Source of the DNA: Gari tellinella
Lineage: Eukaryota; Mollusca; Bivalvia; Cardiida; Psammobiidae
Reading direction: 5' to 3'
Length of the DNA stretch: 64,000 nt
Assembly: GCA_922989275.2 (NCBI GenBank)
Contig: OV277864.1
Coordinates: 56,109,550-56,173,549 of the forward strand
A program made the position numbers and the translations under genes. Positions 1-9,936 of the stretch are shown here, one piece after another (position 1 is the stretch's first letter; every line of letters begins with the position of its first letter). The notes below the pieces were generated by a model. It worked only from the letters and a program-made list of their open reading frames with translations. It ran no database searches and was not told the DNA's origin.

Positions 1-960
1 ACAGTATCTAATACAATCTAAATCGGTAAGGCATTTTGAACTGAGAGAGAAATAAAGTAAATAAACAAGTTGTTATTCATAATTATTGCGTGAAATCGCT
101 CAAAAGGAAGTAAACTTAGCTCTGGTTGCATCGTAGAAACAAAGCATCACTGTATAACCCGAACTGCCCATAATCGAATTTATAGTAAGGGCGCCCAGGC
201 CAGTGGAAATTTTTTTTTGCAAGTGGTGATGCAGAAAATTTTCAGTTATATTGCCGAATTCGTAATGCATTTTTATGAAGATTTTATGCGGATGCCAATT
301 TCAAAAGTGGTCAGAATTTTTTCTACAGCCATTTTACTTACCCCACCCACCAACGTTCAATGTTAATTCTTATAAACGGAAAGCATGCCAGCTAGTTTCA
401 GGGCTGACTGGACCCTAGGTCCCCAAATAGCCATAATTTATGAGACCTATATCGTTTTAAAGGTGCAAGTATTCTCTACAGAATGATACTTGTTTGAAGT
501 TAAACGGCCGCCGGATGACTCGGAAAATTAGTATTGATTATCTGCCCCTGAATACTGAATTCAAGCTTCTTATTTCCCAGTATATAAACTTATTAGTAGA
601 CATGATACGTGAATTTCTCTTCGAATCATGATGGTAATTTTTCCTTTTGTGTATGGGAATTGCATAAAAACCATTGGAAAATGAAAATCAAAACATCTAA
701 AAATCCAAGATGTCTGCCGTCAGCCATTTTGTCGGCCATTTTGAAAATACCCGGAATTATTTTTGTCGTGGAACTAGGTGTGACACATGATTTCTAGCTA
801 ATTTGTGGTCAATAAATTCATTGCTGACATTAAAATTGCCATTAGACGGTGTTGGATAGGTCAAATTATCTAATTCAAATCAATTGCCACTATATGGTAT
901 TGATGAAATGAAAAACATTGTCGACATATATAATTGTCACATAACTTCATGTTAAAATAA
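1..960. other. AT-rich stretch, no supported feature
   Basis: I see no coding, RNA or repeat signal that I can support. The longest open frame, at 609-797, has low-complexity composition and no recognisable motif. Confidence 0.5.
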
Positions 961-1487
961 CATATTGTACCAACAGATTTGTCATTAAAGCATCTTTATG
1001 GTAATATGGCTGTTCATGGTCATGCCTTGAGGACATACAGCCAGCATACTCTTTCATGTGCCAATTCTCCAGAAAAGCGAAGGGCACATGCTGTTGAAAC
1101 ATGTAAACATCTTGGTGTTGAAATGGGTCCTTTATGGACTGTTTACTTTGCCAGTATCACATAAATACTCAACAACCCATGCTATACATGTTGCCTCAGT
1201 TCAATGAGTCATCTACCCGTTCTTCAATAGTTTGGCAAGGAATTGAAGTCCTACGTACAGCCATATAACAACATAAACCAAGGCCAGTCACAAGGTATGG
1301 TAGTCGATCAGCCTGTCTTCATGTTTGAAAAGAAACTTCAATCGCAATATCCGCAGACAGAACACGATAAGGCCCTTGCTCATCCCTTCATTGGCAGCCA
1401 TTACATTTGCAAACTAAAATGCGTGCATCAGAAACAAGCAAGAAACACATTATTTCAATTATGCCAAAAATGCTACAGACAAAATGT

Positions 1488-4246
1488 CCTCTGACGGGTG
1501 GATTAAACATGTACCACCAGCCACATGTAGATTACTGCTATAAACTGAATCTTCTGATTCTTCAATGTGTTAAGTCTTGTCCCACAGCTGAGTTTAGTCT
1601 TTATATAGAAGCGGTTGATTCACAAATACCATGAGTCTTCATATGATACTATTTCTAGTATTTATTAAATCTGCCAATCCACCACCGCCATGTGGAAATA
1701 CGCGAAAAGAAACATACCGTTGTACCAAAAGGCTGATTTCAAGAGTCTAAAAATCAATGGGGGCATTTTTAAACGCCAAACGTGCCAGCTTCGTGATTAA
1801 TTGATTGGATTTGGTTTCATGGCATCGACAGACATCAAAATGGCCATATGGCGCAGTGAAACGATTACGTATCATGTACATATTAAAATATGTTGATCAG
1901 TGTGTACCTCAGAAAATAACCCAAGGCATGTGTAAGGATAAAGGCGTTTGAAACAACAATACTAGACATATATGTACAATAAAGAGCGTCCTGGGTTACA
2001 AAAACATTATAATTTCATTCATTTGAATGTGATAACTCTAATAGATGCCTTTGAAGATCTTAGAAATATCTTTAATGGAAAGCAATGGTAAACTGCTGCA
2101 CTTAGATACGTCGACACATACCCTTATGTGATGGAGTAGGTTAAATTCTTTGGAATGCATCTAAATATAAATTTTCTAAACAAACATACACGTGGTTACA
2201 CTATCAACAGTTAAAGTGACGTTGTTCAAGAATTTTTTGTCTGAGCCATGTTACTTACTTACATACTGGCGTTAACCGTCTACAACGCCAGTCCAGATTC
2301 TGCAATTGACGATGTGATCCTCCTAGATTCCTCCATCCGTCCATATAGCTTGGTCTGTACAGGTATCGACTCTGGCCACATATGCTTCCTTTTCTCGTCC
2401 AGATGTGGGCACCTCTGCAGTATATGCCAAGTCGTTTGCTGTTCAAGGCCACAAGTACACAAGGGGGTGGGGCTATCTTCATCTTGGTAAACATATGTGA
2501 GTTAAGCCTGTTGTGTCCAGTGCGGGGCCTTATTATAGCCACTTGTTCCCTTCTGTGTCTGAGCCACGTTGAAACGTAATTGGAAGTGGCCAACCCGATA
2601 TTCCTTTCAAGCAATTCTTGATGCAGGTCCAATGAGTATATCCTAACCAAATAAAGGTCTACCTATACACTTACCCTAACGGAGAAAGGGCTTATGAATC
2701 ACTGGGGCAAGAATAAATGATTTGACTGTCCCGTAAAGCTGGACATTTGCAGACCGCTGAGGTGTTCGACGAAACTTTTCGTATTGATTGCATAGCTCCA
2801 ATGCCAAACCAAACAACAAGACATTCTCTTATATGAACAAACCAATGAAGATCAAGACAATATAGAAGATTGAATCCGTTAACATAGAAAAATATTCAGT
2901 GAGCTGACTGTAGCTGGAAAAAAAAGGGAAATCGACGTTAGAAACTTTTAGTTTCATATGAGCTCACCCCGTTCCTTTGGCACCATTCAATCTAGATGGT
3001 AACATGAAGAAAACTACAAAATCTGCAACATTGCCTAGGTTTGAAGGAAAGGTGGAAATAAAGCACCTCAAGTGACAAAAAGAACACCCTGGCTTTTAGT
3101 CTATGACGTGATGTTGCTTAGGATGATATGCACCAAAAGGTCTGATTGTAAAACATTTGGTGATGTTTCTAAGAAAGTTGCATAAGTAGATTTAGGCGTG
3201 GCACTCAAATACACAGCTCTGGTTGGGGATTACTACCAGTATGAAAAATCTATCAAGTCCGGAGAAAGGACGAGGCACGGGCATGTAGAGATGCAGGAAA
3301 TACTAAATCAGACAACGAAAACGCCCATATCAAGGCAAATAGCAAAGTTACTTTTAAATCCTGTCAACAAGGTCGACAATATCAAGGCGGATTTCGTTTT
3401 TAGAGAATTGACAGATCAGTTTGAAAATGAATTACCAGATGATATGACTGTATTTATCGGTGGCGGTTTCAAAGACACAGGTAAAGCAGTAAAAGTACTG
3501 AGAAACACTTGTGAAAGTGTAGAAGAACTACGGTCTGACCACGAGGAGGCAAACTCTAGAATGATTCCACATTTAGATTTCGTCGTGAGAGAGCTCCATG
3601 TTACAAATACTGTTCTGTGGATTCCGAAGTGGCAGAAATTTGTCAAAGAATAGCATTGGATCAAAAATTCAAACGCCAAATAAAACGTTTTATTCATATG
3701 CACGACAAAAGCATCAGACCTTGTAGAAACATTTTCAAATGTTTGCCGGTCATACATGCGTTAAGGGTTGTGCCTCTAATAGTGCATTTTATGGAATGAG
3801 GAAGAAACGTTGAATCACCATTGTCACGAATAGTGTCATTGCTTGAAGGACATGGAGAAGTTGGAGAGGACCCAGTAGACATATCAATACGTGCAACATA
3901 AGCTGCGACACAGACAGTGTCTGTTTATACAGCGACATGCTAGAAGAAAACATCGATAGTGTCGAACATTTACGAAGGGAAATAATTACAAACGTACTGG
4001 TCAGTCTTTTATCTGGAAATCAGCCACAAAGCAATACCTCGAACTATCATCCCCAGTTACCGCTAGTAGGGGCACCGTTGGAAATAATCACCTTGTTCTG
4101 ATTAAAATGACAAAATACATTCTGCAATAATTGGTTTCAAAAGATGCGCATGCAAAAGCTATTGCTCATCGAGGCGATGCAAATGCCCAAAAGAAAATTT
4201 GCAGCCAACTGACACATGTACTGGCGATGACGATATATGTAGATAG
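1488..4246 (+). pseudogene. Decayed transposon-associated gene (SDHEEADTR / HALTGCD-type family)
   Basis: This is a broken copy of an uncharacterised multi-copy protein family that I recall from mollusc, cnidarian and other invertebrate genomes, where copies behave like mobile elements. Blocks appear in the family order. At about 1542-1634 there is a segment with AEFSLYIEA. At 2951-3075 there is YELTPFPLAPFN followed by DGNMKK. At 3198-3653 an open frame of 151 residues carries SIKSGERTR and later SDHEEANSRM. At about 3690-3825 there is a LP-x-IHAL block continued one frame over by GCASNSAFYGM. At 4142-4246 there is a cysteine-rich tail, C-x-C-x3-C-x4-C-x-C, before a stop. Stops and frameshifts separate the blocks, one of them near 3763, and a LINE fragment interrupts the gene at 2255-2650. 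The biochemical function of the family is not known to me. The relation of open frames at 979-1164 and 1243-1494 to this gene is unclear. The copy is certainly non-functional. Confidence 0.72.
2255..2650 (-). pseudogene. LINE reverse-transcriptase-protein C-terminal fragment
   Basis: The minus strand encodes RPRTGHNRLNSHMF at about 2475-2540, the typical segment after the reverse transcriptase domain of Jockey/RTE-like non-LTR ORF2 proteins. It is followed in the next frame, 2280-2462, by CTCGLEQQTTWHILQRCP, a C-x-C-x8-H-x4-C zinc-knuckle-like motif usual at the ORF2 C-terminus. A frameshift near 2462 separates the two parts. No catalytic RT motif is present, so this is a dead 3' fragment. 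It lies in the opposite orientation inside the decayed gene at 1488-4246. Confidence 0.7.
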
Positions 4247-4890
4247 TGAAGGATACGACCAGTAGGCTATGAAATATGTGACAAAACATTCAAGCCATTG
4301 TGATGGAATTTGGAGCATAGAAATTACCCAATGCCCGACCGGCAGAGTGGCACATTTCCATCATCGCAAACCGGACACTTACACATTGTAATTCACACCA
4401 TACACATAAGTTGCGATATTACTGAACTACAGTAAAATAAAAAAAATAAACACCACAAAATATTCATTAATGTACGTCAGTCTGCGTCAGTCAGACGAAA
4501 ATGAAATGTCATTCGATTCAGATGAACACCACATAGTAAAAAGAAAGGTACACTAGCCTACATGACACATGTGAGCGACATGGCTATAAGATACATGTAT
4601 GAATGATATTAACAATAATTATGTAGCTAGATATCAATTGTGATAACTTTTAGCAGACTTCAAATTTGGAAGAAAAACAAAACTTATGCTGCTGATTTGC
4701 CTTCTAACCAACTCGCTAAATACACAATGTCCATCTGCGTGATCATATTTTGAAAACAATACGAAAAAGGCAAAAAATCCTAACGTAATGCAGTTGAATT
4801 TAATCATACAAACTCGGAATAGGATTCAACTGGCATTACGATACACTAGAATTATATATTACGGTTCTGTGTAGATCTATTAAAATGTTT
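4247..4890. other. AT-rich stretch, nothing recognised
   Basis: No open frame of note and no repeat family recognised from the rest of the window. Confidence 0.4.
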
Positions 4891-5039
4891 AAATGATATT
4901 TGGCAATTTATATATTCAACTTAAACAAAGGGGAGCCTGCTCAAACAAACGAGACATCGCCGACGATGCGAATACCCACTCTCAGTTTATTGATCTTAAC
5001 TTTCGTGGTAAAGGTAATATATTCCGGAAAAATGTGTTA

Positions 5040-5690
5040 CATACATATGCACATACACACATTTTGGAATTGAGGTCAGAGGTCAAGGTCAAAGTCACAG
5101 TGACCTTAAAGAAGTACTCAACACCCCGCCATCTAAATATGTATAAACACACCAAATTTGCTTTTCCTTGCTGATACGGTACAAAAAATATACTCCAGAA
5201 AATGTTTTTAAAAAGAATTGAGGTCAAAGATCAACGTCAAGGTCACAGTAAACTAAAAGGAGTACAAGACACTCCGCAATCCCAAAGTGTACTCACACAA
5301 CAAATTTGCTATTTCTAGCTGATGTGGTAATGGAAATATACTCAGGACAGAATGAGTTACATATATACAAGCATACACACATTTTACAATTGAGGTCAAA
5401 GGTCAAGGTCAAGGTCACAGTGACCTTTAAGTAGTACGCGACACTCCGCCTTCTCGTGATTTTTTACACACCAAATTAACTATTCCTAGCTAATACGTTA
5501 CAGAAGATATGCTCCGGACAAGCTTTTTTTTAACAATTAGGTCAAAGGTCAAGGTCGCAGTGACCTAAATGTATTACATGACACTCCGCCATCCCAAGAT
5601 GTACTTACACAACAAATTTGGTGTCCCTAGCTAAAGTGGTAAAGGAAATATACAAGTAGTGTTAAAATGCAATATAATTGTGGCGAAAAT
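5040..5690 (+). repeat. Degenerate tandem repeat, about 150-170 bp unit, with AGGTCA half-sites
   Basis: Four units are visible, each with a block of AGGTCA-type half-sites near 5071, 5219, 5392 and 5539, followed by ACTCCGCCATC-like sequence and a C-rich 'ctagct' segment. Spacing alternates between about 147 and 173 bp, so the array may be built of about 320-bp dimers. The third unit holds AGGTCAAAGGTCA at 5393-5405 and AGGTCACAGTGACCT at 5412-5426. A related array in the opposite orientation lies at 58500-59300. No termini could be defined. Confidence 0.75.
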
Positions 5691-5699
5691 TGAATAATT

Positions 5700-6500
5700 G
5701 AAGGTCAGAGTTATCGCCCTTGTAAAAATGTCCCTGACCACTTTCAGCCTTGGCATCCGGCCTTTCCTAGCTCGGGAAGGTCTATACTATTCAAATATAC
5801 CATTAGAAATTTTCTGCATCTCCGCTTGCAAATCATTGTTATTTAAGGGTCTTTTGAGAGTTGGCGCCCTCACTATTACTATTTCCGGCTTATTCATTTG
5901 ATTTGCGGCACTCGATTTTCAGAGCGAAACATTTTGTAAGTTTTTCGGAACATTCGTATTCTACCGTATTTTTTCATAATTCAATAAATGCTAGTGATGA
6001 AATAATTCGATACAATAAATGTTTAGTATTTATATATTTTAATCCTAATAAACGCATCTACAAACTTACACAGAATAATGTGGGGTGATTCTAATCAGGA
6101 ACATATTCCGTTCCTGTTCTAATGTGACGCTAGAAATGAAAATTAAGTATGCCAATAAAAATATGTCTGGTTTTGTTTCCAGTATTTTAAACACAGTCGC
6201 AACTTATTTTTGGGAACTTCGAAGGGCGGATTTCACCCCTGACTATCAGAATACTTGTAATTATCACATATTTAACGGATTTTCTTGGTCCTAAAATATG
6301 CCTTCGGAACTCTCTTCATTTAAAAACAACTGGGTTCAGCAGGAGAAATCGTGCGTACGACGGCTGACCAAAACCTTGGGAAAAAGTTTTTTCCCGGACA
6401 TTTAACCCTGAAAATAAGGGTGCGTGTTATACACGGATGCCCACAATACGTGGCAAATGACGGTAACTGAACACGCTACAGATACTGTGGGTTGACAGGA
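5700..6500. other. No supported feature
   Basis: Three short open frames (5698-5901, 5861-6088, 6085-6294) have no recognisable motif and no convincing splice context. Confidence 0.4.
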
Positions 6501-6519
6501 GCCTCTTCCCAGGTCTTAG

Positions 6520-6620
6520 GTGTGTATGGATTATAGAAGTGGTTAGCATACCCGTTTCACACCATTTTGGCCCATTATAAATTTGATCCCTGGTTGGGGC
6601 AGTATATTTGAGGGTACATT
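6520..6620 (+). repeat. Possible tRNA-Val-derived SINE head
   Basis: The segment contains GTGGTTAGCATACC, like a tRNA A box, then TTTCACACC, similar to the anticodon arm of tRNA-Val, then AATTTGATCCCTGG, a degenerate B box. Order and spacing fit a tRNA-derived pol III head, but the acceptor stem does not pair. I read it as a decayed SINE rather than a tRNA gene. Confidence 0.4.
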
Positions 6621-6779
6621 GGTCATATTTCTTGACACATGGGTACTGCAGTTTTCTGCCATAAAAATGATGATATATGCCAACATTTGTTGAGCGTTAT
6701 ATTCATTTAAGTTAGTAAATGAGTTGATTAAAAATGATAAGAAATGAGCACTAATGTGAGATTCTATGCAATCTAATCA

Positions 6780-6910
6780 GGGTCTACACTGTTTGCTCAG
6801 GTCGATACTTATGACCATTACAGTACTGTAGAATATGTTGGAAATGTATTACCTGGCGTTCTTCAAAATTACATTGTAATATAGGAAAGTACTTGTGCCC
6901 AAAAACACAA
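6780..6910. repeat. Copy of the 8520-8680 repeat, interrupted by the LINE
   Basis: This stretch (from 'agggtctacactgtttgctc' to the 'ggaaagtacttgtgcc' block) matches 8520-8690 almost base for base. The similarity stops where the minus-strand LINE begins. Confidence 0.75.
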
Positions 6911-7065
6911 GACATTATTATTATTATTATTATTATTATACCAGATTTATATAGCGCTCTTTTCACACAGGGATTGTGCGTTCAAAAGCGCTTTACATGA
7001 AATAACACATATGTACCTATAAATCGTGAAAAGACAAAATAACTACAATTAGATCTGAAATAAAA

Positions 7066-7352
7066 CATGAATAAACATATAAAAGACAGTCCCCCAAAAC
7101 GGCGATCACATTACCCCCATCAGTCAGCAATGAACCGACCGGCTAAGTATTGCCGACTGATATAAATAATGGTAGAGCGCCCAATGCAGGCCATCGACAA
7201 AACACAAATAACTATAATTAGATCTAAATTAAATAAGAATAAACATACAAAAGACAGCCCCCAATCACACTACCCCCATCAATCAGCAATGAACCAACCG
7301 GCTAAAGATTGCCGACCAATAGACATAATAGCAGAGCGCCCAATGCAGGCCA
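7066..7352 (-). repeat. Duplicated block of about 150 bp in the LINE 3' UTR
   Basis: 7066-7195 and 7223-7352 share the same sequence, for example 'aatgaaccgaccggctaa' versus 'aatgaaccaaccggctaa' and 'gcgcccaatgcaggccat' in both. Confidence 0.8.
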
Positions 7353-7439
7353 TCTAATGTAACATAACTAGGAAAAATAGCATGCGACCATAACTAAAAA
7401 CTCTATAGAAGATCAATAACATTATTAAAAATGGTGAAA

Positions 7440-7830
7440 GCTGTCCACGAATTGTACCACAGACCACGCCAGCTGGTTTCAAAAGAGATCAGAGTTGTAT
7501 CCCTACCATCAAAGATCCACCAGACAGGCATTGGTCAACAGTACAACCCCAGAACTAAAAATTAGACCCATAACATATACAGAATGAACACAGCCCTAGG
7601 GTAGCAGTCATCTACCCTCTCCACCCCACACCCGCGGGACCTACATGTTCCATGGCTGAAATTACACCCTTACTTTATAAAACATCAAGATAAGAAGCTG
7701 TCCTTGAATTATACCGCAAACCCCAAGCCAGTCAGTTTCAAAGAGATCAGGGGCAATCCCTACCATCAAGATCCACCGAACAGGCATGGGCAAACGGTAC
7801 AATTCCAGAACTCCCATTTAGACCCACACT
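7440..7830 (-). repeat. Second duplicated block in the LINE 3' UTR
   Basis: About 115 bp at 7440-7555 recurs in diverged form at 7690-7815, with 'tccctaccatcaa' and 'gatccacc' shared. The 3' UTR therefore contains two independent duplications. Confidence 0.65.
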
Positions 7831-8477
7831 ATCTACAGCAAGAACATGGCCCGGAGGTAGCAGTCATCCATTTCCTAATGTGTTCTAATAATAAATATTA
7901 AAGAAGTGTGTTTTCAGACGTTTTTGAAGACTGCAACTGAGCTCGCATCTCTGATGTCTGATGGTAGAGAGTTCCAGAGCTTTGGGGCTGCATGCATGAA
8001 ACTTCTATCTCCAAACTTCACCAAACGACTTCTCGGCACAACCAGCGATACTGATTTACTCGCAGACCGCAACTCTCTTCGAGGTCTATACACGTCCAGC
8101 ATACTAACAATGTACCTTGGAGAATCATTGCACATGGCTTTGTATGTGAGTGTCAGAATTTTGAATTCAACTCTGTGTTGAACTGGAAGCCAGTGAAGCT
8201 CCTTCAAGACTGGAGTGATGTGATTGTACCGAGGAGTCCGGGTAATGATGCGGGCTGCTGTATTTTGCACACGCTGTAGTTTTCGTAGTGAGTTTTGGGG
8301 AATCCCATATAGCAGTGAGTTGCAGTAGTCAATTTTTGATGTGACCAGAGAATTGACCAAAGTCTTTGTAGCTTCTGGAGAAAGGTACTGTCTAATATGA
8401 CCTATTTGCCGCAGGTGTGCGTAGCTAGACCTGCACACAGTGTTGATGTGCTGTGTCATAAAAAAGACATAAATGAT

Positions 8478-8785
8478 AATGTAACATAGGAAAGTACTTG
8501 TGCCAAAAAGGTAAATGAACAGGGTCTACACTGTTTGCTCTGGCCTGTTTGTCAGAATACTTTTGGTCATTACAGTACTGTAGAATGTTGGAAATGTATA
8601 GTGGACCCTCTCTCTTACCTGGCATTCTTCAAAATAACATTGTAATCGTAGGAAAGTACTTGTGCCCAAAAACACGAGACATAATGTAACATACATGTAG
8701 GAAAGTACTTGTGCCAAAAACACAAGACATAATGTAACATAGGAAAGTACTTGTGCCCAAAAACACACAAGACATAAACAGGTAA
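8478..8785. repeat. Short tandem repeat around 'ggaaagtacttgtgcc', about 50 bp unit
   Basis: The block 'aatgtaacataggaaag' plus 'tacttgtgcc' and 'aaaaacacaagacat' occurs near 8481, 8645, 8690 and 8735, with one more copy at 6885 on the other side of the LINE. Confidence 0.75.
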
Positions 8786-8974
8786 ATGAGTTTGGTGCAT
8801 AACTTGGCTCGTCATTAGGAGACACCTGATGTGTTTTCTCTGGAAATTAATGCCACATTACCTTACATAATTTATTAAACACAATTAGATCATAGTGTGA
8901 AAATGAAGGAAGTCACACCATTGCTATCTCTTTGGACAGTCAATCTGTGGTGATTGCTGAGATCGCAAAGATCA

Positions 8975-9170
8975 GAGCTCCCGATAAGGGGAGTAAGAGA
9001 TTTGGAAAAAAATAAAATCTTTATTTCTGCATTAAACCCTATGGTGTCACTACTCATTAGAATCGTCTCTTCGAGACGATTCTAATGAGTAGTGACACCA
9101 TAGGAGTTGATGCTGACATTAGTGAGAAAATGTTGAATTTGTTCTGTTTACTCTTGCTTATCTGGAGCCG
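8975..9170. mobile_element. HP-A foldback MITE with perfect 32-bp hairpin arms
   Basis: Ends are GAGCTCCCGATAAGGGGAGT and a closing CTTATCTGGAGCC, imperfect inverted repeats. The centre is a perfect inverted repeat, 9038-9069 and 9073-9104, with loop TTC. The reading is of a non-autonomous foldback element. No transposase is present in the window. Confidence 0.8.
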
Positions 9171-9264
9171 GGCCTGCAAGATAGGAGTTTACATGGCAGA
9201 AAAAGAAATAGACAGCCAACAAAATAAATGGCAAACAATAATGCAGGTTTGGGTTTGGGGAGAT

Positions 9265-9515
9265 TTAACCCTTTCCCCCATAGAAGCGCCTTTTAGCGCA
9301 TTCAGTTTATTCTTGCCTTGAAGAAAATAGTTCCAATTTATACATTCATAAATATGTATAATACAAAATATTTTCTATATTCTAGCAGATGATAGCTTAA
9401 AGCAGGCTGAAAGTAAAGCAGAATGCGCTTAAAGCGCATTCTGCTTTACTTTCAACCTGCTTTAAGTGGACACCTATATTCAATACTAGAGAAATGCTAT
9501 GTGGGAAAGGGTTAA
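9265..9515 (+). mobile_element. T4-1 MITE, TTAA-bounded
   Basis: It opens TTAACCCTTTCCCCCATAG and closes with the inverse, CTATGTGGGAAAGGGTTAA. Inside is a hairpin with arms TTAAAGCAGG...CCTGCTTTAA and centre AATGCGCTTAAAGCGCATT. TTAA flanks and CCC starts are characteristic of piggyBac-superfamily ends, so I infer a piggyBac-mobilised MITE. Confidence 0.8.
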
Positions 9516-9684
9516 AGACTCTTGCCTTGTTTGGACCATCCTTATCAAACGTCGGATGCATTGGTGAGATGTTGGTGCGCTTACCACTGCACTATCTGAA
9601 AACTCTTATTGTCACCACCCAAAAACTATATTGTTGTGACTACTCCTTAAAATTGTCCCTTTGAGACACAACATTCTTTCCCGT

Positions 9685-9936
9685 TTAACCCTTTCCCACA
9701 TAGCATGTTTCTAGTATTGAATATTGGTGTCCACTTAAAGCAGGTTGAAAGTAAAGCAGAATGTGCCTTAAGGCACATTCTGCTTTACTTTCAGCCTGCT
9801 TAAAGCTACCATCTGCTAGAATATAGGAAATATTTCTTATGATACATATTCATGACTGTATAAATTGGAACTATTTTCACCAGTGGAGGAATAAATTAAA
9901 TACGTTAAAAGGCGCTTCCATGTGGGAAAGGGTTAA
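9685..9936 (-). mobile_element. T4-1 MITE in opposite orientation
   Basis: Same family as 9265-9515 but inverted, with hairpin centre GTGCCTTAAGGCAC. It shares its right TTAA with the next copy. Confidence 0.8.

Larger units (their letters stand above)
6914..8463 (-). mobile_element. 5'-truncated CR1/L2-type LINE with 3' UTR and (ATT)n tail
   Basis: The element reads right to left. Its 5' part, 8459-7914, encodes 181 residues of the distal reverse transcriptase and C-terminal region of a CR1/L2-clade ORF2 protein. It includes YLSPEATKTLV, SKIDYCNSLLYG, LQRVQNTAARI, ELHWLPVQHRVEFKI and APKLWNSLPSDIR. The upstream catalytic part, including the YxDD box, is absent. Near 7914 a run of five A shifts the frame just before the expected KRLKTHFF ending. 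The 3' UTR then runs to a tail of AGCGCTATATAAATCTGG plus (TAA)n at 6914-6939, typical of this LINE type. The sequence AAGACAT at 6909-6915 and 8464-8470 may be the target duplication. The element is inactive. Confidence 0.85.

Noticed and set aside
6784..6966. Minus-strand 60-residue protein
   Set aside because: It spans the LINE (ATT)n tail and repeat junction.
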